Origin: an uncultured Croceicoccus sp.
GTDB taxonomy: Bacteria > Pseudomonadota > Alphaproteobacteria > Sphingomonadales > Sphingomonadaceae
Reading direction: 5' to 3'
Length of the DNA: 64,000 nucleotides
Assembly (NCBI RefSeq): GCF_947496385.1
Contig: NZ_CANMCP010000007.1
Location: 1-64,000 of the forward strand
Positions within the stretch are counted from its first letter, which is position 1; each line of letters begins with the position of its first letter. Below, piece after piece: positions 27,651 through 37,200 of this stretch. The position numbers were made by a program, and so were the translations under genes. A model generated the notes under the pieces. That model saw only the letters and a list, made by a program, of their open reading frames with translations. It ran no database searches and was not told where the DNA came from.

Positions 27651-28412
27651 TCAGCTGGCACGTGAGCTCGGTCGGCTGCCCGCCAGCTCCGCTTTATCGA
27701 CGGGGGTCTCCACTGGTCGATCCTTGTCCTTCCGCTCCGAATACCTGTCGACCAGCCGCTCCGCATGCGGCCGCAGAAGAACAGTGAACCGGACCAGCTC
27801 CTCCATCACATCCACGATGCGATCGTAATAGCTGGATGGCTTCATTCGGCCTGCTTCATCGAATTCCTCGTAGGCCTTGGCGACCGACGATTGATTCGGG
27901 ATCGTGAACATACGCATCCACCGACCAAGGACGCGCAGCGTATTGATCGAGTTGAAGCTCTGCGAGCCGGCGCTGACTTGCATGACCGCGAGCGTCCGGC
28001 CCTGCGTCGGCCTAAGCCCTTTATAGGCGAGCGGAAGATGGTCGATCTGGGCCTTCATGATGCCGGTCATCTGGCCGTGGCGTTCGGGGCTGCACCAAAC
28101 GTGTCCTTCCGACCAAAGTGAATGCTCGCGCAGTTCATGAACCGCGGGATGGTCGTCATCCTCTATCTGGTCGGGCAGCGGCAGGTCAGACGGGTCGAAG
28201 ATCCGCGTCTCGCAGCCGAACAGCTGCAGGAGGCGCGCGGCCTCTTCCACTGCGAGCCGCGAATAGGACCGCTCCCGCAGCGAGCCGTAGAGCAACAGGA
28301 TGCGCAGGGGTGGATCGACCGCGCCCAGTCCGAGCGCTGGGCTGCGATGGACATATTCGGAGTGCAAAGCGGGAAGGTAATCGGGATCGGACAGGGTGCG
28401 CAGACGGGTCAT
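27651..28412 (-). CDS. arsH: ArsH NADPH-dependent FMN oxidoreductase
   Basis: Organoarsenical resistance flavoprotein of 253 aa, ArsH length. Flavodoxin-like fold with the FMN phosphate loop [15 protein letters not shown] near residue 40 and the conserved [20 protein letters not shown] segment. ArsH oxidizes trivalent methyl- and aromatic arsenicals. Start chosen at the ATG 14 bases after the acr3 stop; the frame runs on upstream within acr3 as a shadow. The C-terminal tail ([23 protein letters not shown]) is longer and more charged than most. Last gene of the ars operon. Confidence 0.92.
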   Translation of the reverse strand: MTRLRTLSDPDYLPALHSEYVHRSPALGLGAVDPPLRILLLYGSLRERSYSRLAVEEAARLLQLFGCETRIFDPSDLPLPDQIEDDDHPAVHELREHSLWSEGHVWCSPERHGQMTGIMKAQIDHLPLAYKGLRPTQGRTLAVMQVSAGSQSFNSINTLRVLGRWMRMFTIPNQSSVAKAYEEFDEAGRMKPSSYYDRIVDVMEELVRFTVLLRPHAERLVDRYSERKDKDRPVETPVDKAELAGSRPSSRAS

Positions 28413-28426
28413 GGGCTCGCTTGAAT

Positions 28427-29497
28427 TCAGGAAGCAGGGAAGCGGTTGCGGGTTTGGTTGGCGATGGCCACCAGCGACAGCATCACCGGCACCTCCACCA
28501 GCACGCCAACGACGGTTGCAAGGGCAGCGCCGCTGGTCAGGCCGAACAGCCCGATGGCAACCGCGACGGCGAGTTCGAAGAAGTTGGACGTCCCGATCAT
28601 CGCGCAGGGCGCGGCGATGTTGTGCGGAATTCTCCAAGCGAAAGCCCAGGCATAGGCGACGGCGAAAATGCCGTAGGACTGGATGATGATCGGGATTGCG
28701 ATCAGCCCGATCAGCAGCGGGTTAGAAACGATGGTTTCCGCCTGGAAAGCAAAGAGCAGAACCACCGTGGCGAGCAGACCGATGATCGACCACGGCTTGA
28801 GACGCTCGGTAAAGGTGTCGACCGACGCCGTTTCGCCTCCGTGACGCGAGATTACCCTTTGCCGGGTCAGGGCACCCGCTGCCAGCGGGACGACCACGTA
28901 GAGCACCACTGAAAGGAGCAGCGTGTCCCACGGAACGACTATGTCGGTTACGCCGAGCAGCAGCGCCACAATCGGTGCGAAAGCGACAATCATAATGAGG
29001 TCGTTCACCGACACCTGCACCAGCGTGTAAGCCGGGTCGCCCCTTGTCAGCTGGGACCAGACGAACACCATCGCGGTGCAAGGGGCAGCGCCCAGGATGA
29101 TCAGTCCGGCGATATACTGATCGGCATCGCCTTCCGACATCAGTCCGGCATAGATGTAATCGAAGAACAGCACCGCGAGCGCCGCCATCGTGAACGGCTT
29201 GACCAGCCAGTTCACGACGAGGGTGATCACCAGCCCCTTGGGCTTGCGGCCGATGTTCTTGATGCTCGAGAAGTCGACACCGACCATCATGGGATAGATC
29301 ATCGCCCAGATCAGCACTGCGACGACGAGATTGACCGAACCGTATTCCAGCCCAGCCAGCACGCCGACGGCGTCGGGCGCCCCCAAGCCCAATGCAAGGC
29401 CTGCCAGGATCGCAAGCAGCACCCACAGCGACAGGAAGCGTTCGAAAGTACCGAGCGGCGAGGCCGCCGGAGCGGGGTCAGCGATGGTCTGAGTCAA
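28427..29497 (-). CDS. acr3: ACR3-type arsenite efflux transporter
   Basis: Ten-helix membrane carrier of 356 aa that exports As(OH)3. The family signature [15 protein letters not shown] (about residues 137-151) contains the essential cysteine. Other conserved segments are [13 protein letters not shown] and [18 protein letters not shown]. Order arsC-acr3-arsH with gaps of 14-21 bases means one transcript. N-terminus is standard for the family. Confidence 0.94.
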   Translation of the reverse strand: MTQTIADPAPAASPLGTFERFLSLWVLLAILAGLALGLGAPDAVGVLAGLEYGSVNLVVAVLIWAMIYPMMVGVDFSSIKNIGRKPKGLVITLVVNWLVKPFTMAALAVLFFDYIYAGLMSEGDADQYIAGLIILGAAPCTAMVFVWSQLTRGDPAYTLVQVSVNDLIMIVAFAPIVALLLGVTDIVVPWDTLLLSVVLYVVVPLAAGALTRQRVISRHGGETASVDTFTERLKPWSIIGLLATVVLLFAFQAETIVSNPLLIGLIAIPIIIQSYGIFAVAYAWAFAWRIPHNIAAPCAMIGTSNFFELAVAVAIGLFGLTSGAALATVVGVLVEVPVMLSLVAIANQTRNRFPAS

Positions 29498-29518
29498 CTT
29501 TTGCTTGTCCTGTATCGG

Positions 29519-29947
29519 TCAGAGCGCGCGCTTGCCTGCGGCATCCACAACCTGTTCGCCATCTTCCTTGGCAAAGGCGCCTCGTTGCTCGGTCGGAATG
29601 AGATCGAGAACTTCTTCCGACGGACGGCACAGTTTGACTCCGAGCGGCGAGGCCACCAGCGGCCGATTGATCAGGATCGGGTGGTCCATCATGGCATCAA
29701 TCAGCTGGGCATCGGACAGGGCAGGATCGTCGAGGCCGAGCTCGGTGAAAGGCGTTCCTTTGTCCCGCAGCAGGTCTCGCGGCGAAATGCCTGCACGAGC
29801 CAGGAGGCTTTCGAGCATGGCGCGGGAGGGCGGCGTCTTCAGATACTCGATGACGTGAGGTTCAATCCCGGCGTTACGGATCATGGCGAGCGCATTGCGC
29901 GAGGTTCCACATGCGGGATTGTGATAGATGACGATGTCGCAGGTCAT
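29519..29947 (-). CDS. arsC: Arsenate reductase ArsC (glutaredoxin-dependent)
   Basis: Cytosolic enzyme of 142 aa reducing As(V) to As(III) with glutathione/glutaredoxin. Catalytic C13 in HNPACGTSRN and the family segment DHPILINRPLVASPLGVKLCRPSEEV with its arginines are present. Its ATG overlaps the stop of a 30-codon arsI/cadI stump, from which it is probably reached by coupled translation. Product arsenite is exported by Acr3 encoded next. Confidence 0.94.
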   Translation of the reverse strand: MTCDIVIYHNPACGTSRNALAMIRNAGIEPHVIEYLKTPPSRAMLESLLARAGISPRDLLRDKGTPFTELGLDDPALSDAQLIDAMMDHPILINRPLVASPLGVKLCRPSEEVLDLIPTEQRGAFAKEDGEQVVDAAGKRAL

Positions 29948-30036
29948 TCGGATAGCTCTGCACCGAACAGGGTGGAGTAGAACGCGATCGACTGGCCAAG
30001 GTCGGCTGCGCCCACGTGCACGTGTAACCGTCTCAT
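29944..30036 (-). pseudogene. Truncated ArsI/CadI-type glyoxalase remnant
   Basis: A 30-codon open frame encoding MRRLHVHVGAADLGQSIAFY followed by STLFGAELSE and a stop. This is the first strand-helix-strand of the ArsI/CadI (C-As lyase, vicinal oxygen chelate) family; the remaining ~100 residues with the metal site are missing. It keeps a ribosome site (AAGGAAG) and overlaps arsR upstream and arsC downstream by ATGA, so it is still translated as a coupling leader. A deletion fused its 5' end precisely to arsC. Confidence 0.8.
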
Positions 30037-30389
30037 GCGGACTTCCTTCTTTCTGATTGGACTGCTTGGGTCCCTCTAGCCTTCGGGGAGGCGCAGTCCG
30101 CGCCGCCGCAGCAATTTTCCATCAGGAAGCCCACCAAGCCATTCATTGCGCCGTAGTCGGCGGTGTAGATGAGCGAGCGGCCTTCCCGGCGCTGCTGGAT
30201 CAGCCCCGCGCGCGTAAGGTGGGCCAAGTGAAACGATAGCGAGGAGTTCGGAAGGTCGAGCGCTTCGGCGATGCCGCCCGCCGGCATGCCGTGTTCGCCC
30301 GCCTGAACGAGTAGGCGAAACAGTGCCAGGCGGTGCTCCTGGGCAAGGGCGCCAAGAGCCTTGACCGCCGAAGAAGAGTTCATTTCCAT
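30033..30389 (-). CDS. arsR: ArsR-family arsenite-responsive repressor
   Basis: Winged-helix repressor of 118 aa. HTH at GGIAEALDLPNSSLSFHLAHLTRAGLI. The As(III) site is most likely C93, C94 and C99 near the C-terminus (MENCCGGADC), resembling the C-terminal triad of the Acidithiobacillus-type ArsR rather than the helix-3 CVC type. Start chosen at MEMNSSS; the frame runs 12 codons further upstream into a likely promoter. First gene of the operon, overlapping the arsI stump by ATGA. Confidence 0.9.
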   Translation of the reverse strand: MEMNSSSAVKALGALAQEHRLALFRLLVQAGEHGMPAGGIAEALDLPNSSLSFHLAHLTRAGLIQQRREGRSLIYTADYGAMNGLVGFLMENCCGGADCASPKARGTQAVQSERRKSA

Positions 30390-30430
30390 GAAACTAGAAA
30401 TGTAGGATCGGACATTTGGCGTCAAGAATT

Positions 30431-30450
30431 ATTTCGATAATGATCGAAAT
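30431..30450. promoter_or_regulatory. Probable ArsR operator
   Basis: A perfect 8-4-8 inverted repeat ATTTCGAT-AATG-ATCGAAAT, 42 bases upstream of the arsR start, in an AT-rich spot. Typical size and place for ArsR autorepression. The rest of the gap to 30693 holds only a weak GCCC/GGGC hairpin with a T run at 30586-30603 (plus strand). Confidence 0.65.
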
Positions 30451-30693
30451 ACGTGCGATGGCATCGGATCTTGATGGTTGAATCGGGGCCCGCAAGTACG
30501 CTCAGCTAACGCCAAAAAGCGCTTCAAAAATTGCTGTCGAGTCCCAAAAAAGGCATCGAACCAATACCTTAGTGGACGTTTGCGGGCCCTTTCCGGGCTT
30601 TTTCAGAAAGCCGAATTGGGGAAGCGCCTGTTATTACGGCAGAAAGTACCCTGAATTGGATGCCTCTTTTGTCATTCGCGTCGAGAGCGAAAT

Positions 30694-31956
30694 TTATCGG
30701 AGAGAATTCGCCTCCCGTACTTCGCTTTTCATGATCCGGTCGATCCGATTTCCGATCTTTTGCATGAGCGCGGCGTGCTCTTCCCGATATCGCGACTTGT
30801 TATACCCAGCAATGAGCTGGCCTCCGATGTTGGAGTGCCCGAGCATTGCAGAAATGACGTGGGGCGGGGCACCTAAGTCGCCGGCAATTGTCGCTGCTGT
30901 CCGCCGCAACGCATGAGCCGACCATCCGGTTACGGCACCCCTTTCCGCATTTCCTCTTAGCCATCGGCTCCAATTGATGAGCGGGCCGCCCTGTTCAGTC
31001 GTGAAGATTCGATCGAAAGGCTCAGGCCCGATATGCCCATCATCTGCATTTTCACTCCTCGCGCGGAGGAGATGCTTCTGTTGCTTCAGGACCTTGAGCG
31101 CCTGCTCGGAAAGTGGGATCTCCAGAGCCTCCTTCGGTTTGCCCTTCCGCCGCACTTGCTCGCGTGTGTCTTTCCGGCCCTCGCCCGGGATGATCCAGAT
31201 CTTCTTCTTGAGATCGATCTGGTCCCAAGTTGCATTGGCAGCTTCGCTTCGGCGTGCCGCCGTCAGCAGAAGGAACAGGCAACAGCGGCCATATGCGTCA
31301 TCAAGCGTGGGGAGCAGCTTCTTGAGTTCAGCCTCCGATAGCACCCGCTGGTGCGGTGCACCGGTAATAGGCTTCTCCAGATTAAACGGGCCGCGCATCA
31401 GGTCACGCTTGCTCGCCCATTTTATGACCGGACCTATGTAACCGGCCGCGCGGGCGGCCGTCACCTTGGCTGGATGAGCGTCGATTGCCAACTGAATCTC
31501 GGCCGAGCGCAGGTCGATTGCAGGTCGAGCCAGCATGGATCCGAAGAATGAGCGAAGATGCTTTTGCTGCACCTTGCCGGTCTTGAGCCCCGCGCCATTG
31601 CCAATCGTGAAGTAGGCATCAATGACCGAGCCAAATGTGCCTACGCCTTCGACAGCAGACAGCGCCTTGAGCCGAGCCGTTCGTCTGTCGGCCGTGGGGT
31701 CTGCACCATCCTTGATTGCGAGCCGAAGTTCTTGGGCCTTCTTGCGTGCATCTCCAAGACCGAGGCCATTGCCAACATCAAACCGCCGCATGATGCCACT
31801 GGCGCGCATGGCGAGCGACCAGGACTTTCCGCCTGACGGCGCTATTCGCAATCGCAGACCCGGGACGGCGCCGTCCACGAGCTCTATCGTGCGACTGGGG
31901 TGCGGCCTAGTCTTCGAAATCTGAAGGGCTGTAAGTGGAGCAACGCGTCTGGCCAT
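30694..31956 (-). CDS. P4-type tyrosine integrase
   Basis: Site-specific recombinase of 420 aa that inserts islands into tRNA genes. An N-terminal arm-binding DUF4102-type domain (PGLRLRIAPSGGKSWSLAMR) is followed by a core-binding domain and the catalytic domain: Arg in LLTAARRSEAANATW, HxxR in HALRRTAATIAG, and His/Tyr in LGHSNIGGQLIAGYNKSRY. All catalytic residues are intact. The start faces a tRNA-Lys 3' fragment about 175 bases away, and direct repeats in its upstream region could be arm or excisionase sites. It presumably moved the metal island to its left. Confidence 0.93.
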   Translation of the reverse strand: MARRVAPLTALQISKTRPHPSRTIELVDGAVPGLRLRIAPSGGKSWSLAMRASGIMRRFDVGNGLGLGDARKKAQELRLAIKDGADPTADRRTARLKALSAVEGVGTFGSVIDAYFTIGNGAGLKTGKVQQKHLRSFFGSMLARPAIDLRSAEIQLAIDAHPAKVTAARAAGYIGPVIKWASKRDLMRGPFNLEKPITGAPHQRVLSEAELKKLLPTLDDAYGRCCLFLLLTAARRSEAANATWDQIDLKKKIWIIPGEGRKDTREQVRRKGKPKEALEIPLSEQALKVLKQQKHLLRARSENADDGHIGPEPFDRIFTTEQGGPLINWSRWLRGNAERGAVTGWSAHALRRTAATIAGDLGAPPHVISAMLGHSNIGGQLIAGYNKSRYREEHAALMQKIGNRIDRIMKSEVREANSLR

Positions 31957-31979
31957 AAGGAGATCAGTGGGTCAAAAAA

Positions 31980-32000
31980 AGGATTCACCTAGGATTCACC
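31980..32000. repeat. Tandem direct repeat near integrase start
   Basis: AGGATTCACC occurs twice with one base between, an 11-bp period (one helix turn). It lies 24-44 bases upstream of the integrase start and about 130 bases left of the att core. Candidate arm-type integrase or excisionase sites. Confidence 0.6.
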
Positions 32001-32131
32001 GTATGCGCGATTGCCCGGAACAATGCAAGAACAATCGGGAATGGGCTGAGCACAAAAAGTGTGGTCATATCAGCAGACTAAGAGACAACCTGGGACGCTA
32101 CGGGGCGAGCCGGAAAGTGCCTGACCTACGG

Positions 32132-32176
32132 CTTTTAATCAGTAGGTCGCTGGTTCGAACCCAGCAGGGCTCACCA
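32132..32176 (+). other. att site: 3' fragment of tRNA-Lys(TTT)
   Basis: From the anticodon loop (CTTTTAATC) through the T arm (GCTGG-TTCGAAC-CCAGC) and acceptor strand AGGGCTC-A to an encoded CCA, this is the 3' part of a tRNA-Lys. The 5' half is absent: bases before 32132 form no D arm, and the anticodon stem does not pair. Such fragments mark the far attachment site of islands that use a tRNA 3' end. The element should lie to the left with the intact tRNA outside the window, and the integrase gene sits beside it. Confidence 0.8.
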
Positions 32177-32241
32177 CTATATTTATGATTTTCAACGAAA
32201 ATCTTGAAAATTCCCGAACAATCCAAGCGTGAGGTTCGCCT

Positions 32242-32264
32242 CTAGGTAGCTCCCTAGGTAGCTC
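32242..32264. repeat. Tandem direct repeat right of att core
   Basis: CTAGGTAGCTC occurs twice with one base between, close to an 11-bp period, about 65 bases right of the tRNA fragment. The surrounding 31957-32507 gap (551 bases) holds no gene apart from the att core and these two repeat pairs; the sequence at 32180-32230 is AT-rich compared with its neighbours. Confidence 0.6.
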
Positions 32265-32507
32265 TTGGCTTTCATAAAGTTTTTTGATCCCGACGCGTCC
32301 ATATGGGGCGTTTGGCGGTTTTGCGGGCGGTCCGGTGTGTTTGATCGGAGTCTTTCCGACTCGGCGATCAATAAACGACAAGCTATTTCAGCTGCGCGAA
32401 TGCCCGAACCAACTCTGGTCAGCTCTTACGATTGGATCGGCATCTGAATTTGCGATCAGGCGACCAGCATCAAGAATCAGCGTGGAACTTATGAGATCCG
32501 TGTGGTT

Positions 32508-33131
32508 CTACAGCCGCCAGTGACGCAACACGTCCCGCACATATCGCGGTGTTTCGCCATTCTTCGGAATCCCGCCAGCGCGCCGCACCGCACCGGGACC
32601 GGCATTGTAGGCGGCGAGGGCGAGGTGGACTACCCCGAACTCGTCGAGCATCTGCCGCAGATAGCGGGCCGATCCTTCGAGGTTGGCGCGCGGATCGAAG
32701 CGGTTGGCGACCCCCAATTCACGCGCCGTACCCGCCATCAGCTGACCCAGACCACCAGCCCCTGCCTTGCTGACGGCCAGTGGATTGTAGCGCGACTCGG
32801 TCCAGACGAGCGCGTCGAGAAGTCCGCCGGGAAGACCAAATCGCGCCTCCATGGCAGCGACCTGCGGCAGGTAGATTGCGCGTCGATAGCTTGTTGCCTT
32901 GCTGCTTCCTGAGGGCCGGGCAGCGACTGTCGCCAAGGGCTGGGTGGTAGGCAGGGTCGCGGCGCTCCCTTCGGCGTTGACCTGACTCTGTCGGCCCCAG
33001 ATCCCATGCTCGACCAGCCGGAATTCTCCGTCGAGGCCTTTTACCCGATAGCCATCATCGGCGGACGCCGGGAAAGCCCAAGCTATGGCGACCCCGAGGG
33101 CCATTGCAAACAAGCAGTTTCGTGTGCGCAT
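32508..33131 (-). CDS. Lytic transglycosylase (VirB1-like)
   Basis: Exported muramidase-type enzyme of 207 aa that opens peptidoglycan for a transfer apparatus. Signal peptide ([18 protein letters not shown]), a variable linker, then an SLT domain: catalytic Glu in [29 protein letters not shown] and [18 protein letters not shown]. It is the first gene right of the att region and points away from the primase-like gene, with divergent promoters in the 129-base gap. The only piece of a mating apparatus seen in the window. Confidence 0.88.
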   Translation of the reverse strand: MRTRNCLFAMALGVAIAWAFPASADDGYRVKGLDGEFRLVEHGIWGRQSQVNAEGSAATLPTTQPLATVAARPSGSSKATSYRRAIYLPQVAAMEARFGLPGGLLDALVWTESRYNPLAVSKAGAGGLGQLMAGTARELGVANRFDPRANLEGSARYLRQMLDEFGVVHLALAAYNAGPGAVRRAGGIPKNGETPRYVRDVLRHWRL

Positions 33132-33260
33132 CTTTCCTGATCCCGACTGGACGACTCGAATTAGAACATATATAGAACATTGATTGTTGGAAAGACCATG
33201 CGAGCGTGCAGAGTGGAGGCTGCACCGGGACGGGCATCGCTCACTTCGAAAGGCGCGCCC

Positions 33261-34190
33261 ATGTTCCGAAAGTCCTCGATTTCACCGCTCGAACGCCGTG
33301 CCAGGCAGATCGTCGAAAAACTCGATGGGACTTGGCGCGGCCGGAAGGGCATGTGCTGCTGCCCCGCCCATGACGACCGCACGCCGTCGCTGAGCGTGAC
33401 CCTGGGACGCCAGGCAATCCTGTTCCACTGCTTTGCCGGCTGCAGCAACGATGCGGTCCTTGCCGCACTTAATCACACCGGCGTCCGGTCGCGGGACCTG
33501 TTTGATGCTGACCAGACCGTCGATGAGAGCGATATCCGGCAGTCGGGCCCTGACCGGAATGCCTGCCGCCTGTGGCGCGAGGCCAGTGCTCTCTCTGAAT
33601 CCCCGGCTGAAGCCTACCTGTGGGCCCGCGCGATCAAGGTGGGCTCGTCCGACCTCCGCTATCACAAACGCACACCGCTCGGCCCGAAAGGCGAGGCTCT
33701 GTTCCTGCCAGCCATGCTGGCTGCGGTGCGCAACGATGAAGGCGTCATCGCAGTCCATCGGACCTTCCTCGATCCGCAGCGTCATCGTCTTGCGGCGTTC
33801 GACCGGCCCAAGCGCGCACTGGGCAGCTTGCAGACCGGCGCGGTCCGTCTTGCCATGGCCCGGGGCGGCAGGCTGGGCCTGGCCGAGGGCATCGAGACCG
33901 CGCTCGCCGCAACCCAGCTTTCGGGCATCTCATGCTGGGCGACACTCGGCAACGAACGCTTTGGCCTTGTCACGATCCCTGACAGCGTGCGCGAACTGTT
34001 TCTTTTTCTCGATGCCGATGAAGGCGGCAATCTCGCGCAGGAACGTGCCTGCGGTGCCTATGCGGCTCCTGGTCGCCGGATCGTGATCCGGCGCCCGCGC
34101 AAGGCGGGCTATGACTGGGCCGATGTCCTGTCGGCCAGGGAAGGCAAGACCCGGTCCCGACAGACCAGAGGGGAGGAAGCTCCTGCCTGA
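33261..34190 (+). CDS. CHC2/Toprim-domain primase-like protein
   Basis: DNA-processing protein of 309 aa. An N-terminal zinc-finger-like segment ([15 protein letters not shown] with C32-C34 and H37; LFHCFAGCS with C57 and C61) is followed by a C-terminal Toprim domain ([16 protein letters not shown] with the Glu, [11 protein letters not shown] with the DxD-type acid). Such proteins on plasmids and ICEs act as primases or replication helpers. Start at the ATG with GAAAGG 8 bases upstream; a longer frame from 33180 lacks support. It directly precedes the giant helicase gene and is probably co-transcribed. Confidence 0.82.
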   Translation: MFRKSSISPLERRARQIVEKLDGTWRGRKGMCCCPAHDDRTPSLSVTLGRQAILFHCFAGCSNDAVLAALNHTGVRSRDLFDADQTVDESDIRQSGPDRNACRLWREASALSESPAEAYLWARAIKVGSSDLRYHKRTPLGPKGEALFLPAMLAAVRNDEGVIAVHRTFLDPQRHRLAAFDRPKRALGSLQTGAVRLAMARGGRLGLAEGIETALAATQLSGISCWATLGNERFGLVTIPDSVRELFLFLDADEGGNLAQERACGAYAAPGRRIVIRRPRKAGYDWADVLSAREGKTRSRQTRGEEAPA

Positions 34191-34235
34191 TTGAGGCCCC
34201 GACGAGGTGAGGGGCTCTTTCCTCAGGAGATCCTT

Positions 34236-37200
34236 ATGTCCCAATCAGCCCTGCAGTTCGAATTTTCCGAGCCTTCGGAACCACTGGACCTTTCGGCGGC
34301 GCGCCAGCTTGCCGCGTTTCTCGCATCGGGTGCGGCGCTGACCCGCCGCGTCATCAGCGATGCGCTGAGCGAACAATTCGGTGGTAGCGATGCCGACGGA
34401 CGCTGGTCACTGACCGAAGCGCACGCCGCGCTCGAAATGGCACAGGTCCTCTGGCTGATGAGCAGATCCGACCTTGTGGTCACCACGCCGCCCGACTCCG
34501 CCGAACAGGTTTTTGCCGGACTCGAAGACCGTATTCCAACCCAAACGAACCGTAGCGAGGAGCAGGTCGAGCTCCAGCAGTTCGCGACGCCGCCACGACT
34601 AGCCTGGCTGGCTGCGCGCGCCTGTGCCATGAACAAGGGCGATCGCTTGCTCGAGCCTTCGGCCGGCACAGGTATGCTGGCGCTCTGGGTGGCAAAATCG
34701 GGCGCTACGCTCGATCTCAACGAAATTTCCGCATCGCGCCGCGCCTGTCTTGCCGCGTTTTTTCCGCAGGCGACGGTGACCAGTCACGATGGCGAACTGA
34801 TCGACGAACTGCTGTCGCCCGATTGCTCGTCAAGCGTGGTACTTATGAACCCGCCCTTTTCATGGAGCGCCGAACGCGGCCATGACGGCCGGACCGGTGC
34901 ACGCCATCTGCGTTCGGCCTTTGCCCGCCTCCGGCCCGGCGGGCGTCTGGTTGCGATCATGCCCGAATGGTTCGACCTGCACCGGTTCGTGGCGAAACTG
35001 CGCGGCCCGGTCGTACCTCTGCTCAACGTCACGATCGACGGCGGTTTCCGAAAGTCCGGCACAGGGATCGCAACGCGCCTGCTGGTGATCGAAAAGGCCG
35101 ACCGCGATGTCGCGATCGCCACGGCCCGCACAAGCAATTTCGCCGAGCTTGCGGAGATGATCGATGCACTCCCCGTTCGGGAGCAGCCGGGTTCCACACT
35201 GCCTCTCATCCCGGTCCGTCCGATGGGTGCGCTCCGGTTGGTTCCGCTGGCGCGACGAACGACGCTAGCTCCTCCCGTTCGTTCTGCGCCAACCTCGGAA
35301 GCGGCACCGGTCTGTTACGAGGCGCTTGCCGAACCTGCGCCGATTGACGAACAGGTCGGGCATTACCTGCCCTATCGCCCGAGCCGGGTCGTCATCGCAG
35401 ATTCGGCCATGCACCCCACCGCACTGGTGGAATCGGTCGCGATGGGCTCGATCGCCGCGCCGATCGCCGAAGCAGTGCCGCAATTGCCGGCGGGCCTTAT
35501 CGCCAAGGGCCTGCTCTCGGCAGCCCAGGCCGAAACGCTGATCTACGCCGCCAATGCCCATGCGCGCGATATCGCCGGAACCTTCGAACCCGACGACGAG
35601 GGTTGCGTTCTCAAACCCAGTGCCGATGGCAAGGCCTTTCGCATGGGCTATTTCCTCGGCGACGGAACCGGTGCCGGCAAGGGCCGACAGGTCGCCAGTA
35701 TCATTGTCGATCGCTGGGTGCGCGGCGAGCGCCGCCATATCTGGATCTCGAAGCACGAGGCCTTGCTGGAAGACGCACGCCGCGACTGGAGCGCGCTCGG
35801 CGGCTTGCCGCTCGATATCCAGCCGCTTGCCACCTGGAAACTCGGTACATCCATCACGATGCCCGAAGGCATACTGTTCGTCACCTATCCGACGCTGCGT
35901 TCGGGCCGCGGCGATGCCACGCGGCTCGAACAGATCCTCGCCTGGGCGGGCGATGACTTCGATGGCGTCATCGTGTTCGATGAAGCCCATGCCATGGCGG
36001 GCGCAGCGGGCGGCGAGGGCGCGCGCGGCAAGGTCAAGGGATCCGAGCAGGGCATTGCCGGCATTCGCCTGCAGAACCTGCTCCCGCGCGCCCGCGTCGT
36101 CTATGCCTCCGCCACGGGTGCGTCGGACGTCAACAATCTCGCTTATGCCACCCGGCTCGGTCTCTGGGGTCCCGAGACCGCGTTTCCCGATCGCACGAGC
36201 TTCGTCGCCGAAATCCGCCAGGGCGGGATCGCGGCGATGGAACTGGTTGCCCGCGACCTGAAGGCGCTCGGTCTCTATACGGCGCGTGCACTGTCGTTCG
36301 CCGGCGTCGAATACGACGTGCTCGAGCAATGCCTGACGCCGGACCAGATCGCGGTCTACGATGCCTATGCCGATGCCTGGGCGATCATTCATGCGAACCT
36401 CAAGGACGCGCTCGAGGCCACACGGATCGTCGATGCGGACAGCGGCGACACGCTCAATGGCGGCGCCAAGGCTGCCGCACTATCGGTCTTCGAGGGAACC
36501 AAGCAGCGCTTCTTTGCCCAACTGCTGCTCTCGATGAAATTGCCAAGCCTGCTCCCGGCCATCGAACAGGCGCTTGCGGCGGACAATTCGGTCGTCATCC
36601 AGCTGGTCTCGACGTCGGAGGCCATGCTCGATCGCCGGCTTGCCGAACTGTCCGATGCCGAACGCGCTTCACCCGAGATTGATCTGAGCCCGGCATCCTT
36701 CGTGATCGACTACCTCGAAAAGAGTTTTCCGGTTCGCCTGATGGCGGTCTTCACCGACGAGAACGGTACCCCACGGTCCGAGCCGATGAGCGCCGAGGAG
36801 GGCCATCCGGTGCTGTGCCGCAGCGCGCTTGCGGCCCGCGACCGCATGATCGAGCAGCTCTGCGCCCTGCCGCCGATCGCCACCGCGCTCGACACAATTC
36901 TTGAGCGCTTCGGTACCGACAAGGTCGCCGAAGTGACCGGGCGCAGCCGCCGCCTCGTCATCGGACCGGACGGGAGCCAGGTTCTCCAGTCGCGCTCGGC
37001 CCGCTCCAATGTCGCAGAGACGCGCGCCTTCATGCATGGCACGAAGCGTATCCTGGTATTTTCCGATGCGGGCGGAACGGGGCGGTCTTACCATGCCGAT
37101 CTCGATTGCCCAAACCAGGAACGCCGGGTGCATTTCCTGCTCGAGCCGGGCTGGCGTGCTGATGCCGCGATCCAGGGTCTTGGTCGCACCAACCGCACCA

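Noticed and set aside
30586-30603. GCCC-TTTCC-GGGC-TTTTT as a terminator on the plus strand
   Set aside because: Stem of 4 bp only, and no plus-strand gene lies upstream to terminate.
32106-32176. A full tRNA gene around the CTTTTAATC loop
   Set aside because: GAGCC at 32106 could pair with the acceptor strand, but the total is only about 70 bases, there is no D arm and the anticodon stem does not pair. Best read as a 3' tRNA fragment.
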